Positions 1 through 9,391 are shown, numbered from the stretch's first letter. The stretch: DNA of 40,361 nt from Desulfobacteraceae bacterium (GCA_030593145.1 JAUVHU010000014.1:1-40361); one strand, 5' to 3'. Notes: a model not told the origin generated them from the sequence alone. Numbers and translations: made by a program.

Positions 1-53
1 CCAATAATTTCATAAGATAGTTCGCTTATAATTAGTCAACTGTCGACTAAAGC

Positions 54-246
54 TTGATAAATTCGTAAAAAGTCGATTTTGTTCACTTCATGACCATTTT
101 GGGCGCAATTGAGATGTTCATCTAAAATGCAAGAACTCGGCCTGACGGCCTCAAACAGCTTGCATTTCTTAACGATGAACATCACAATTGCTTTTTTCCC
201 AAAATGCTCAAAGCCGTTCACAAAAGACTTTTTACGAATTCATCAA
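54..246. repeat. family A palindromic element, copy 1 (193 bp)
   Basis: The ends are inverted copies of GATRAATTCGTAAAAAGTC. The two halves are imperfect reverse complements almost throughout: the TTTTGTTCAC, CATTTTGGG, CAATTG and GATGTTCATC blocks recur inverted, down to a centre GGCCTGACGGCC. The element could fold into one long hairpin. A copy of exactly the same length lies at 19926-20118. Its right end contains the mqnE stop codon. No transposase is present, so it is non-autonomous. The 61-codon open frame across it is a by-product of the palindrome. Confidence 0.9.
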
Positions 247-1334
247 GTCTCTACAGAATTATAAAAAGAATCCCGCTCAACAGGAATAAAGCCTGCCGAT
301 GATATAAGGCGCTTTATTTGTTCGTGAGACAATCCCTTTGCCGACTTTGCTCCGGCCATATGCGTAATTTTTTCTTCAATAATAGTTCCGTCTAAATCGT
401 CTGCTCCAAAAGATAGAGCAGTTTGCGCCAGTTTTTCCCCTATCATCACCCAGTATGCCTTTATATGGTCAAAGTTATCTAACATCAGGCGGGCTGCCGA
501 AATATTTTTCAGGTCGTCAAAGGCTGTGGTTGGAGGAATATGCGGTAGTTTTGTGTTTTTTGAGTGAAAGGCAAGGGGAATGAATGCTGAAAACCCCTTT
601 GTTTTATCCTGAAGCTCTCTTAATTTCATCAGGTGTTGAACACGTTCCTCGATAGTTTCGATATGCCCGTAAAGCATTGTAGCATTTGATGTGATCCCCG
701 CGGAATGCAAAGATTCCATAATTTCAAGCCATTTTGCGCTGTCGATTTTTCGAGGGAACAGCTTGTTTCTAATCCTGCTGCTCATAACCTCGGCCCCGCC
801 TCCCGGCACCATGGAAAGTCCGGCGTTCTTCAATTCGGCAATGGTTTCATCTATTGAAAGATTAGAAATCTTTGCAATGTGGTTTATTTCAACTGCGGTA
901 AATGCCTTAATTGTCGCTTCAGGCCGGATTTTTTTAACAGTTTTAATTAGATCGAGATAATATTGAAAGGGAAGGGAAGGGTTTAAACCACCAACTATAT
1001 GCAGTTCACGAACAGGTTCGTCAATCCGTTCCAATAGTTGAGCTTTTACATCTTCAAGGGAAAAGGTAAAGGCGTCTTTTTCACCATTGTTTCTGGCATA
1101 TGCGCAAAACAGGCAGTGGTTTGTACAGATGTTTGTATAGTTTATATGCTGGTTATATACATAATACGCTTTATTGTTATGCCGTTTGCGACGCACATAA
1201 TCGGCTATACGTCCGACACCGATAAGGTCATTACTTTTATACAAAGCAAGGCCGTCTTTAAAGTCAAGACGCTTTTCTGAAATCACTTTTTCATTTATGT
1301 TATATAATTTGTTATCTAAAAAAGAAAATTCCAT
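243..1334 (-). CDS. mqnE: aminofutalosine synthase MqnE (radical SAM)
   Basis: A 363-residue radical SAM enzyme. By family it joins a radical made from SAM to the chorismate-derived enolpyruvyl-benzoate to give aminodeoxyfutalosine, an early step of the futalosine menaquinone route. The 4Fe-4S motif CxxxCxxC is Cys70, Cys74 and Cys77. The stretches ELHIVGGLNPSLPF, IKAFTAVEI, MVPGGGAEV, IKAYWVMIGE and FGADDLDGTIIEEKI are characteristic of MqnE and distinguish it from the related MqnC and CofH. Length is normal. The ATG has only a weak GGTGAT ahead of it. The stop codon TGA lies inside the terminal inverted repeat of the palindromic element downstream. Other menaquinone candidates (UbiA, UbiX, UbiD types) lie about 12 kb away on the other strand, so the pathway is scattered. 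Confidence 0.92.
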   Translation of the reverse strand: MEFSFLDNKLYNINEKVISEKRLDFKDGLALYKSNDLIGVGRIADYVRRKRHNNKAYYVYNQHINYTNICTNHCLFCAYARNNGEKDAFTFSLEDVKAQLLERIDEPVRELHIVGGLNPSLPFQYYLDLIKTVKKIRPEATIKAFTAVEINHIAKISNLSIDETIAELKNAGLSMVPGGGAEVMSSRIRNKLFPRKIDSAKWLEIMESLHSAGITSNATMLYGHIETIEERVQHLMKLRELQDKTKGFSAFIPLAFHSKNTKLPHIPPTTAFDDLKNISAARLMLDNFDHIKAYWVMIGEKLAQTALSFGADDLDGTIIEEKITHMAGAKSAKGLSHEQIKRLISSAGFIPVERDSFYNSVET

Positions 1335-1383
1335 ATATTTTCATCACCACGAAGAGCACGAAGAAATTATAAAAGTATCAAAA

Positions 1384-1445
1384 CTGATGAACTCGTAAAA
1401 AGTCACGAATTCAATTATAGATGGAACTTTTTACGACGCCATCAA
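1384..1445. repeat. internally deleted family B element
   Basis: This 62-bp unit has the ends TGATGAACTCGTAAAAAGTC and ACTTTTTACGACGCCATCAA. Its left inner part (AATTATAGATGG) matches the left end of the 165-bp element at 10990-11154, but the central hairpin is missing. It looks like a deletion derivative. It lies between mqnE and the MFS gene. Confidence 0.75.
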
Positions 1446-1521
1446 AACTGAAATCAGCCGGAATGTGTCACGATGTAAACCAGAAAAGGATGTATATGAC
1501 AAGCTGTTTTTTGCGAAACCC

Positions 1522-2763
1522 TCAAAGATCTCCGATCCCTGATCCCCGACTCCCGACCCCTGATCCCTGATCCCCGACTTCCGGCCTCCGGCCCCTGACC
1601 CCTTTTCGATATGTGCAAATAAAAAATATTACGGCTCCGGCTATCATTATAATCGATCCAAAGGAAAAAGCCTGGCGGAGTTGAAAAATATCCATTATCA
1701 GGCCGGCGGAAAGCGCGCCCAGCAGCATTCCCATACTGTGCGCCATTGTCAACATGCCCATTACAGACCCCATGGCCTTGGTTTTGTTGCCATGTATTAC
1801 AGCCAGCGCCATAAGCGCGGATATTGATATACCTCCGCCGAGGCCAAATAAAACGTTTGCTATAAACAGATCGTTGAAGCTTGTTACCCAGTTAAATGCA
1901 AATATTCCCAGGCCTGATATTACACCTCCCGTTACTACCATAGCCTTTTTATTAACCCTGTCAGCAAGGCAACCCATGGGGACATGCAAAACTCCGCTGA
2001 CAAAAACTCCTATCATAACAAGGATTCCGATGGATGAACTGGAAAGTGAAAGTTCTGAATCCGCCAGCACCGGTAGAAAGCCCCATATTATCCCTATGCT
2101 GGTGGCATAGGAAAATCTAAAGACATAAAGTCCCGCAATAGCTCTGTCTTTTAAAAGCTGTTTCCAGGGTATGAGGCTGTTTGCGCTGCATATAATATGT
2201 TCTGATTTTTTAGGCGGAAGCAGAAACAGGGTTAATAAAAATCCTGTTAGAGCAAGAAAGCCCATGCAGACAAATGAGACATTTAAGCCAAAGTTGTCTT
2301 TTATCACTCCGCCGGCCAGGGGGCCGAGGCTCAGACCAAGAAACATTGCCATGTTAAACAAGCCCATTGTTAAGCCTTCACTGCCAATCGGCGTGATATC
2401 TCCAACGTAAGCCAGAATAACCGGCATCATCATGGCGGATGATATCCCGTGAAAAAATCTTACTGTAATAAGGGTTGCGACATTATCAGCAAACAGGAAT
2501 AAAAACGAAATCAGAGCGTAAGTAAAAAGGCCCGCGACAATGAACGGTTTGCGTCCTTTTTTGTCCGAGAGCCTGCCGAAGTATGGCAGAAAGAATGTCC
2601 TTGAGAGGGAAAAAGCGCCGAATATCAAACCTATATATATGCCGGTGGCGCCAAGATCGTGGGCATAGACAGGCAGCAATGGAACAACAATTCCGACTCC
2701 TGTAACAGCGGCAAATATCGAAAAGAAAAGAGTCCCAAAAATCTTCTTGTTTAACTTGTTCAT
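1522..2763 (-). CDS. MFS transporter
   Basis: A 413-residue major facilitator superfamily protein with about 12 hydrophobic segments. The loop motif GRLSDKKGRKPF after the second segment is the MFS motif A. The second half repeats the fold with CLADRVNKKAM. This looks like a drug or metabolite efflux type, but the substrate cannot be read from sequence. The start overlaps the stop of the upstream phosphomannomutase by one base (TAATG), so the two are probably translationally coupled. The last 25 or so residues (RGRRPEVGDQGSGVGSRGSG and on) are not membrane protein sequence. They are encoded by the GGGATCAGGGATCGG-type simple repeat that fills the downstream intergenic space, so the native C-terminus has probably been replaced or extended by repeat DNA. 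Confidence 0.85.
   Translation of the reverse strand: MNKLNKKIFGTLFFSIFAAVTGVGIVVPLLPVYAHDLGATGIYIGLIFGAFSLSRTFFLPYFGRLSDKKGRKPFIVAGLFTYALISFLFLFADNVATLITVRFFHGISSAMMMPVILAYVGDITPIGSEGLTMGLFNMAMFLGLSLGPLAGGVIKDNFGLNVSFVCMGFLALTGFLLTLFLLPPKKSEHIICSANSLIPWKQLLKDRAIAGLYVFRFSYATSIGIIWGFLPVLADSELSLSSSSIGILVMIGVFVSGVLHVPMGCLADRVNKKAMVVTGGVISGLGIFAFNWVTSFNDLFIANVLFGLGGGISISALMALAVIHGNKTKAMGSVMGMLTMAHSMGMLLGALSAGLIMDIFQLRQAFSFGSIIMIAGAVIFFICTYRKGVRGRRPEVGDQGSGVGSRGSGIGDL
1531..1602. repeat. 7-8-bp word array (CCCTGATCCCCGACTC type)
   Basis: A degenerate array of CTGATCC, CCCGACT and CCGGCCT words about 72 bp long. It lies inside the 3' end of the MFS reading frame. Read in the direction of that gene it is purine-rich (GGTCAGGGGCCGGAGG). 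Similar arrays follow the methyltransferase (12060-12085) and ubiX (14716-14750) genes in the same orientation relative to the gene. Confidence 0.8.
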
Positions 2764-4115
2764 TAAGATATCTTTTCAATATCTGCCAGCGCGGATTCGA
2801 TGAGATTTCTTATTTCAGAAAGCCTTTGTTCCGACAGGGCTTCAAAACGAAGCACAAGGGCAGGTTGGGTGTTTGATGCACGGACAAGACCCCATCCGTC
2901 ATCAAACAGAACCCTGACTCCATCTATATCGATTACATTATATTGTTTACGGAAATGCTCAGTGATTTTTTCAACTATGGCAAACTTTTTGTCATCCGGG
3001 CATTCAACACGTATCTCAGGAGTGGAATATGTTTTTGGGATATCAGATATCAGATCGGATACGCTCTTTCCGGTATCGGACAATATTTCAATAAGTCTGC
3101 AGGAGGCATACAATGCGTCATCAAAACCAAAATACCGGTCAGCAAAAAACATGTGGCCGCTCATCTCGCCCGCCAGTTCAGCCTTTTCTTCCTTCATTTT
3201 CTTTTTGATCAGAGAATGCCCGGTTTTCCACATAATAGCTTTGCCGCCATGCTTTTCAATGTCGTCATACATAGTTTTGGAGCACTTTACTTCTGATATA
3301 AAAGTGGAACCCGGTTTTCTGGAAAGGATTTCCCTTGCAAAGATAATCATGAGCTGATCGCCAAAAACTATGTTCCCATTTTCATCAATCACACCGATAC
3401 GGTCGCCGTCACCATCGTAACCGATTCCCAGATCCAATCCCTTTTCCTTTACCATAGCGATAAGGTCTGTCATGTTTTTTGCAACAGTTGGATCTGCTTC
3501 ATGATTTGGGAATGTGCCGTCCATATCGCAGTATATGTCGTGGACCTCGCAATTAAGGCTTTTTAATATAGGCAGCGCCACCACACCGGCCGTGCCGTTG
3601 CCTGCATCCACACCGACCTTTAGCCGCTTGGTTATGGTTATATTGTTTTTAATAAACTCGCTGTAGGAAGGGATTAGATCTTGGGCGGACAAAGAACCCT
3701 GTCCCTGAACAAATGATTTTTCATTGATAATGGAAAGGATTTTCTGGATATCTTTGCCGTGTATTGAATCTGAATCAATGCAAAGCTTAAAGCCGTTGTA
3801 TTCTTTTGGATTGTGGCTGGCTGTCACCATGACGCCGCCTTCCTGTTTGAGATGTTTGATTGAAAAATAGAGAACCGGTGTCGTGCAGACCCCGATATCG
3901 ATTACACTGCATCCGGTTGCCAGCAAGCCTTCAATTACTTTTTCAGAATACAGGTCGGAACTCAACCTGCAGTCGCGTCCAACAGTAAGCTTTGAATGGC
4001 CGCGTTGTATAAGGAATGTGCCGACCCCTTTTCCGATTAACACAACATCATCTTCTGTCATGTCTTTGCCGACAATTCCCCTGATATCGTATTCTCTAAA
4101 CATTTCCGGGTTCAT
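2763..4115 (-). CDS. phosphomannomutase/phosphoglucomutase
   Basis: A 450-residue alpha-D-phosphohexomutase of the AlgC/ManB type, interconverting hexose 6- and 1-phosphates for nucleotide sugar and polysaccharide synthesis. All four family loops are visible. The active-site phosphoserine loop TASHNP carries Ser100; the metal-binding loop DGDGDR is near residue 235; the sugar-specificity loop is GEMSGHMFF; the phosphate-binding loop is RASNTQPALVLRFEA near the C-terminus. The N-terminus EYDIRGIVG is typical. A strong ribosome site (AAGGAGG at 4121-4127) fixes the ATG. It overlaps the MFS gene and lies just downstream of uppP, so this end of the cluster serves envelope precursor supply. Mannose versus glucose specificity is not decided by sequence alone. 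Confidence 0.92.
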   Translation of the reverse strand: MNPEMFREYDIRGIVGKDMTEDDVVLIGKGVGTFLIQRGHSKLTVGRDCRLSSDLYSEKVIEGLLATGCSVIDIGVCTTPVLYFSIKHLKQEGGVMVTASHNPKEYNGFKLCIDSDSIHGKDIQKILSIINEKSFVQGQGSLSAQDLIPSYSEFIKNNITITKRLKVGVDAGNGTAGVVALPILKSLNCEVHDIYCDMDGTFPNHEADPTVAKNMTDLIAMVKEKGLDLGIGYDGDGDRIGVIDENGNIVFGDQLMIIFAREILSRKPGSTFISEVKCSKTMYDDIEKHGGKAIMWKTGHSLIKKKMKEEKAELAGEMSGHMFFADRYFGFDDALYASCRLIEILSDTGKSVSDLISDIPKTYSTPEIRVECPDDKKFAIVEKITEHFRKQYNVIDIDGVRVLFDDGWGLVRASNTQPALVLRFEALSEQRLSEIRNLIESALADIEKIS

Positions 4116-4187
4116 GGCAACCTCCTTTATAATTTAGGAATTCAGGAATTCAGGAATTTAGGAATTGAAGGTATTCTACTGATTTTA

Positions 4188-4226
4188 ATCCCTTAATCCC
4201 TTAATCCCTTAATCCCCCAATCCCTT
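4188..4226. repeat. tandem 8-bp TTAATCCC array with AGGAATTCA words
   Basis: Four tandem TTAATCCC units and one CCAATCCC unit lie at the 3' end of uppP. About 40 bp away, at 4135-4165, is a run of AGGAATT(C/T)A words. Together they fill the short gap between uppP and the phosphomannomutase. This is the same style of degenerate short-word repeat seen elsewhere in the window. Confidence 0.7.
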
Positions 4227-4227
4227 G

Positions 4228-5052
4228 TTACCATCCGCAAACTAATGCTAAGATGCCAATTATTATGCAATATGGCGCAAAGATATGAATACGCCCCTGT
4301 TTAACCATATACACAAGTAATTTTAGAGCGCAGTATCCGACAATACCCGCGATAACTGCCCCTGAAATTGCAGCTTTATAAGAAAGAATCGTGTATGAAG
4401 ACAAGTTTATAAGGCTCAAGGCAGAGGCTCCAAGGATTGCCGGTATTGACAGGAGAAAAGAATATCTCGCGGCTGTTTCGCGTTCTAATCCCAAAAAGAG
4501 TCCCACCGCAATAGTTGAACCTGATCTTGATATCCCCGGCATTATGGCCATACCCTGTACAAGCCCGATAATCAAGGCATCTTTTGCTGAAAAGCCGGCA
4601 ATACCCTTGTTGCTTTTCTTTACTCTGCGGGTACACCACAACAGCAGGCCGGTTACAAGAAGCATAAAGCCTACTAAAACAACAGATGAAAAAAGCTGAT
4701 CCGCTATCCTGTGAAACAGGATTCCTAAAATTCCGGTAGGAATAGATCCGACAACAATAAGAAACGCCAGTTTTACATCCGTATCTTTATAAATATTAGA
4801 AAATGATTCCTTTTTATTAAATAACCTAGCGATAAAATGCGCCAGGGAAACTATTATAGATATTATTTCTTTACGAAAGAAAATTATAATAGCTGCAAGG
4901 GTTCCCACATGCACACTGATATCAAAAAAAAGTTCAGGTTCTTTCAGCCCGAAAAGATGCTGGAACATGACAAGATGTCCTGAACTGCTCACAGGTAAAA
5001 ACTCAGTGAGTCCCTGAATTATGCCGAGTATTGTTGCTTGAAATAAGTCCAT
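4228..5052 (-). CDS. uppP: undecaprenyl-diphosphatase UppP (BacA)
   Basis: A 274-residue integral membrane phosphatase that recycles undecaprenyl pyrophosphate to the monophosphate carrier used for peptidoglycan and polysaccharide export. The first catalytic motif TEFLPVSSSGHL includes Glu17 and His26. The second, PGISRSGSTIAVGLFLGL, carries the catalytic Arg. Several hydrophobic spans fit the family, and length is normal. The start codon overlaps the stop of rtcB (TAATG), so it is probably translated with it although the functions are unrelated. Confidence 0.94.
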   Translation of the reverse strand: MDLFQATILGIIQGLTEFLPVSSSGHLVMFQHLFGLKEPELFFDISVHVGTLAAIIIFFRKEIISIIVSLAHFIARLFNKKESFSNIYKDTDVKLAFLIVVGSIPTGILGILFHRIADQLFSSVVLVGFMLLVTGLLLWCTRRVKKSNKGIAGFSAKDALIIGLVQGMAIMPGISRSGSTIAVGLFLGLERETAARYSFLLSIPAILGASALSLINLSSYTILSYKAAISGAVIAGIVGYCALKLLVYMVKQGRIHIFAPYCIIIGILALVCGW

Positions 5053-6491
5053 TAACCCTTTACAACCGCCATTGGTTTTAATTTTGCCACTTTTTTTGAG
5101 ATTCCCGCCCCATGCACTACTTCGACAACCTCTGAAATATCTTTATACGCATCAGTCATCTCTTCAGCAAGGGTTGAGCGCCCCGTCCACCTGACAAGTA
5201 TTCCCTTGTTTTCCAGTTCCCGCTGGATAGACCTTCCTTTGCTTGCCTTTTTTGCAGCTTTCCTGCTTAAAACACGCCCGGCCCCATGACAGGTTGAGCC
5301 GAATGTTTCTTCCATGGCTTTTTGTGTGCCAACCAGAACATAAGAAGCTGTGCCCATATCACCAGGAATAATCACGGGCTGTCCCACACCGCGATATTCA
5401 TCACAAAGCGCTTCATGCCCGGGCGGGAAAGACCTGGTTGCTCCTTTTCTGTGAATGCAGACATGCTGTTTTTTCCCATCTACAAGATGAGCCTCTTTTT
5501 TTGCTATGTTGTGGCATACATCATAAACAAGATTCATTCCAAGGTCTCTTGGCCCAATGCCGAATACGCTTAAAAAAACCTCGCGGGCCCTGTGCATTAA
5601 AACCTGTCTGTTGGCCCAGGCATAGTTTGCGGCGCATGCCATTGCATTATAATAGTCAGTTCCTTCTTTTGATTGTATCATGGCGCATGCAAGCTGTCGA
5701 TCAGGCAGATCAAACCCGAGTTTGCTGACATGCTTTGCCATTTTTGCCAGAAAATCGTCACAAACCTGGTAGCCGAATCCACGGGAACCGGAATGGAGCA
5801 TTAAAGTTACCTGACCTTCAAACAGCCCGAATACTCTGGCAACCTCCGGATTATAAATGGTTTCAACAACTCCAACCTCAATAAAATGATTTCCGGAACC
5901 AAGAGTCCCTAACTGCTTCAACCCTCTTTCCAGAGCTCTTTTGCTGATAAGGTCAGGGTCGGCATTCGGCATACAACCGCCGTCCTCAGTATGATCAATA
6001 TCGGATTGGGTCCCAAACCCCTGGCTTACTGTCCATACAGTGCCCTGCCTAAGAACCTTTTTCTCTTCCGAAACAGACAGTTTAATGGAACCGGTTGAGC
6101 CTACACCGGAAGGGATATTCTGGTAAAGTGAATTGACAAGCTGCTCGAGCTTTGGCCTTACATCTTTTTCAACAAGGGAGGTGGTTGCCAGGCGGACGCC
6201 GCAGTTTATATCATAACCAACCCCGCCTGGAGATATAACGCCTGATTCCATATCAAAGGCGGCTACGCCTCCTATGGGGAATCCGTAACCCCAATGCATA
6301 TCGGGCATGGCAAGGGATGCCTTGATTATACCTGGGAGGGTCGCGACATTTGCCACCTGTTTCAGGGGCTCTTCCTGCTTTTCAACTTGCAGCATGGAAG
6401 CGCTGGAATAAATAATTCCCGGCACGCGCATTGCGCCTGTCTTTGGAATTTCCCACCTGTAATCGTCTATTTTCCGCAATTTAATTGGCAT
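5052..6491 (-). CDS. rtcB: RNA-splicing ligase RtcB
   Basis: A 3'-phosphate/5'-hydroxyl RNA ligase that uses GTP and Mn2+ and acts in RNA repair. Family signatures are GGVGYDINCGVRL (metal-binding Asp and Cys), HSGSRGFGYQVCDDF, the HRKGATRSFPPGH motif whose first His is the residue guanylylated in the family, and GTASYVLVG with STCHGAGR near the end. The frame is open to an ATG at 6563, but those 24 extra codons come from a CCCGCCTGGGCGGG palindrome and AATCAACAATC repeats. The Met at 6491 (MPIKLRKIDDYRWEIPK) starts the conserved protein and gives the usual length of about 480. Archease lies directly upstream, the usual partner arrangement; uppP overlaps downstream. Confidence 0.93.
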   Translation of the reverse strand: MPIKLRKIDDYRWEIPKTGAMRVPGIIYSSASMLQVEKQEEPLKQVANVATLPGIIKASLAMPDMHWGYGFPIGGVAAFDMESGVISPGGVGYDINCGVRLATTSLVEKDVRPKLEQLVNSLYQNIPSGVGSTGSIKLSVSEEKKVLRQGTVWTVSQGFGTQSDIDHTEDGGCMPNADPDLISKRALERGLKQLGTLGSGNHFIEVGVVETIYNPEVARVFGLFEGQVTLMLHSGSRGFGYQVCDDFLAKMAKHVSKLGFDLPDRQLACAMIQSKEGTDYYNAMACAANYAWANRQVLMHRAREVFLSVFGIGPRDLGMNLVYDVCHNIAKKEAHLVDGKKQHVCIHRKGATRSFPPGHEALCDEYRGVGQPVIIPGDMGTASYVLVGTQKAMEETFGSTCHGAGRVLSRKAAKKASKGRSIQRELENKGILVRWTGRSTLAEEMTDAYKDISEVVEVVHGAGISKKVAKLKPMAVVKG

Positions 6492-6573
6492 TGGCTTAAC
6501 CCCGTTGGATTTATGATTTATGTCCCGCCTGGGCGGGATTCGTTTTGTCTTTTCAATCAACAATCAACAATCC

Positions 6574-7002
6574 TTACACATCAAATATTATCTTCGACTC
6601 CCATCCATCAGGCCTCTGGTTAACTTCGATCTGGTGATATGTTACGGCCTTGATTTCAGTTTTTATTATATGTTGATCAGGATTATAAATATCATATTTT
6701 ACCCTGGCGGAAAGCTTATTTTTTGAAATTGATAAAATTTGCACTGTCTTTACAAGCTGTTCTTTGCCGGTCCACATATATAATGTCTCTCTAAGCCAGT
6801 TTACCATGAGATCAGGCCAGTCGCTTCCGGTAACATGGATTGTATATTCATCTGAGCCTGTTAAAGAATCGATATCTGTAATCTGGTCATACATTGCACA
6901 GGCAGCATTAGTAAACAGTTCCTTTATGTTGGTTCCAAAAACCTGCAATCCAAAATCGGCTGTATGATTGATTGTCCGGTATTTCAGGGACTTTGTAGGC
7001 AC
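6574..7002 (-). CDS. archease (RtcB activator)
   Basis: A 142-residue archease, the small protein that helps RtcB become guanylylated and allows multiple turnover. The N-terminal motif HTADFGLQVFG and the C-terminal acidic end (PDGWESKIIFDV) are those of the family. The start is GTG at 7002, supported by AAAGGAA about nine bases upstream. It lies immediately before rtcB in the same direction. Separation from the RtcB start at 6491 is about 80 bases, filled by simple repeats. Together they form an RNA-repair pair. No RtcR-type sigma54 regulator is adjacent, so control of this pair probably differs from the E. coli type. Confidence 0.93.
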   Translation of the reverse strand: MPTKSLKYRTINHTADFGLQVFGTNIKELFTNAACAMYDQITDIDSLTGSDEYTIHVTGSDWPDLMVNWLRETLYMWTGKEQLVKTVQILSISKNKLSARVKYDIYNPDQHIIKTEIKAVTYHQIEVNQRPDGWESKIIFDV

Positions 7003-7131
7003 TGTTGGTTCCTTTAATAAAGTGTTAGGTGTTAAGAGTTAAGGGGTTAAGTAATTAATACAACAAATAATTGTTTAGAACTGACCTCCGAGCCCTGACC
7101 CTTGATACTGTTGACTTAAACAAATTTTCTT

Positions 7132-7298
7132 GAACCGCAGAATATCGAACAAGGAATTATGAATGTCGAAGTAAGGCATTCTATCATTTTTAATATGTAA
7201 AAAGATAGCTTGCCGGGGCATAGCCGTAGACGACGCCTGGAGCGTAGCGATTCCACACTTCATCATTCGAAATTCCTTGTTCGACATTCGATATTCAT
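7132..7298. repeat. family D inverted-repeat element, copy 1
   Basis: It starts with GAACCGCAGAATATCGAAC and ends with a run of TTCGAAATTCCTTGTTCGAC. The arms ATATCGAACAAGGAATT and AATTCCTTGTTCGAC are inverted. A second copy at 21165-21300 is close to identical outside an insertion of about 35 bp (around 7209-7247) present only here. It fills most of the 367-bp gap between archease and the MoeA fusion; nothing coding was seen there. The rest of the gap holds GACCTCCGAGC words and CAATCATCAATC words. Confidence 0.85.
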
Positions 7299-7369
7299 AT
7301 TTTTTTCTTCTCCGACATCCGACATCTGTTTTTTTATCTTTTCAATCAACAATCATCAATCTACAATCA

Positions 7370-9298
7370 TCAATCCATTATCTCCCCTGTTTTCTCAGTA
7401 GAGTATCCTCCCATGGCCTGAACACGCTTTTTGAATTCTCCTGTGTTTATTGTTTCAAGCAGGACTTGTATATTTTTTGATTCAAAATATTTATCAGGGA
7501 TTACAAGATCGTATTCTTCTGTGACAATCGGGATGAAATCCATGTTAAGCGCCTTTGCGGCAGCATATATACCAAGGCCCACATCAACTGTTCCGCTAAG
7601 TACGGCCACAGCAACAGACATGTGTGTAAACTCTTCGTTTTCATATCCTTTTATTGTTTTGGCGTCTAAATTTAGATTTTTCAGGCTGTAATCGAGAAGT
7701 ATTCTTGTGCCTGATCCTCCCTGCCTGTTTATAAATGTAATATCGTTCCGGGCAAGATCCTCGATTCCTCTGATCCCCTTTGGGTTGCCCGGCGGAACAA
7801 TCAAACCCTGGTCACGCATGACAAGATTAATCAGCTTTACCTTTATATCCGGAAGGTATTTTTTTATATATGATATATTGTAAGAACCGTCTTTTTCGTC
7901 TAAAAGGTGTGATCCGGCAAGATGGCATACTCCTCTTTTAATGGCCATAAGCCCGCCCATACTTCCCACATGGCTTGATGAAATGGTAACGTTGCTGTAT
8001 CCCGCCTTTATCTGATCGGATAGAACGTCAAGAGTATTATCGTGGCTTCCGACTATAACAATTGTATTATTAACAGAAGGCAGGGGACGCAGGAGCTGCG
8101 CATAAACAGGCTCATTATCTTTTATCCCTTCTATATGATTCGGGATACGGATAATTCCGTCTGCTTCGGTAATCGTGGTTATACAGCCTGCGCCGCGGGG
8201 CAGGGGGGTCGCAACGATCCTGTCGCCAACCTTTCCAAGCTTTACACGCAGGAATTCTTCAACACCAAGCTTTGAGGGAATCTTTCTTGTGGGTTCAACC
8301 TTGACCTGCTGTCTTTCTTTTTCCGGTTGCCCCAGCATCTTGCATATCAGGGGGCTTACAAACTGCTCAAAGGAAACTATGGCCGATACAGGATATCCGG
8401 GAATTCCAAAAACAGGTTTGTCTTTTATTGCTCCAATAATTATCGGTTTTCCAGGCATTATTGTAACGCCATGCACCAGGACTTCACCAAGATCAGTAAT
8501 GACGCTCTTTGTATAATCTTCTGAACCCGCCGATGAACCGCCGACCGTCAATACCATATTAAAGTCGCTGTTTATGGCGTTTTCAACAGCCTTTTTTATT
8601 TTATCCGGATCATCTATTACCATTTCATGACGTTCATAGGTGCCGCCGCATGACTCGATAAGCTTTCCAAGAACAAATGAATTTGTTTCAAGCACATGGC
8701 CGGGTTTCAAGTCATCTAATGACGAATTGCGCCAGTCTACGAGCTCGGAACCGGTGGGAATAATCAATATTTTTGGTTTTTTTCTGACGGCGACCGACAA
8801 TATCCCACCGGAAAGAAGGGCCCCAACGCAATATGGTGTGACAACATGGTTCCGTGGAAAAAGAAGCTCTGTTGCAACAATATCTTCTCCCATCTTTCGA
8901 ATGTGTTGCCACGGAAATGCCGGCGCTTCGATTTCAATGCGGGTTTGGTCAAGAACATTGATATGTTCGATCATGATAACAGCATTGAGATCTTTGGGAA
9001 TCACATGGCCTGTATTTATATAAAAGGCATCTCTGCCGATAATAAGCTCTTTTGGTTTTGTTTCACTCGCGCCAAAGGTAGATTTTGCTTTAACCACTAT
9101 TCCGTCCATTGCAGCGGCATGAAAATTTGGGGAAGATAGTCTGGCTGTGACCGGTTCGGCAAGTACCCTGCCAACCGCATCAGGCGCTGAAACAGTCTCG
9201 CTGTCAAGCACTCCTGCCAGAGGAAACCGTTTGAAAAGGATTTCCCGTGCATCTGCAAGGGTTTTCATTTTCAAATAAACATTACGATTAGTTGTCAT
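7370..9298 (-). CDS. moeA: MoeA/periplasmic-binding-like domain fusion
   Basis: A 642-residue protein. Residues 1 to about 410 are MoeA, which inserts molybdenum or tungsten into adenylylated molybdopterin: MDGIVV loop, GGSSAGSEDYT, PGKPIIIG and GIPGYPVSAIVSFEQF. Residues from about 415 to the end form a type 2 periplasmic-binding (LysR substrate-binding-like, COG1910) domain with IVGSHDNTLDVL, SSHVGSMGGLMAI and INRQGGSGTRILLD. It has no signal peptide, so the binding domain is probably cytosolic and may sense molybdate, tungstate or a cofactor intermediate (inference). The fusion is known in archaea and anaerobic bacteria. The ATG at 9298 has GGAG eight bases ahead, which favours it over Met11. 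The last codons and the stop sit in a CAATCATCAATC repeat. Confidence 0.92.
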   Translation of the reverse strand: MTTNRNVYLKMKTLADAREILFKRFPLAGVLDSETVSAPDAVGRVLAEPVTARLSSPNFHAAAMDGIVVKAKSTFGASETKPKELIIGRDAFYINTGHVIPKDLNAVIMIEHINVLDQTRIEIEAPAFPWQHIRKMGEDIVATELLFPRNHVVTPYCVGALLSGGILSVAVRKKPKILIIPTGSELVDWRNSSLDDLKPGHVLETNSFVLGKLIESCGGTYERHEMVIDDPDKIKKAVENAINSDFNMVLTVGGSSAGSEDYTKSVITDLGEVLVHGVTIMPGKPIIIGAIKDKPVFGIPGYPVSAIVSFEQFVSPLICKMLGQPEKERQQVKVEPTRKIPSKLGVEEFLRVKLGKVGDRIVATPLPRGAGCITTITEADGIIRIPNHIEGIKDNEPVYAQLLRPLPSVNNTIVIVGSHDNTLDVLSDQIKAGYSNVTISSSHVGSMGGLMAIKRGVCHLAGSHLLDEKDGSYNISYIKKYLPDIKVKLINLVMRDQGLIVPPGNPKGIRGIEDLARNDITFINRQGGSGTRILLDYSLKNLNLDAKTIKGYENEEFTHMSVAVAVLSGTVDVGLGIYAAAKALNMDFIPIVTEEYDLVIPDKYFESKNIQVLLETINTGEFKKRVQAMGGYSTEKTGEIMD

Positions 9299-9391
9299 CG
9301 TTGTATCTCCGGTAAATTTTCAGGTGTTAAGTGTTAAGGACTTGCTAAAAGAGATAATTACTTTAACCCGCGACCCGTAACTTAAGCATCT

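Noticed and set aside
36-221. A 61-codon minus-strand open frame
   Set aside because: It lies almost wholly within the family A palindrome and has no protein-like composition or ribosome site.
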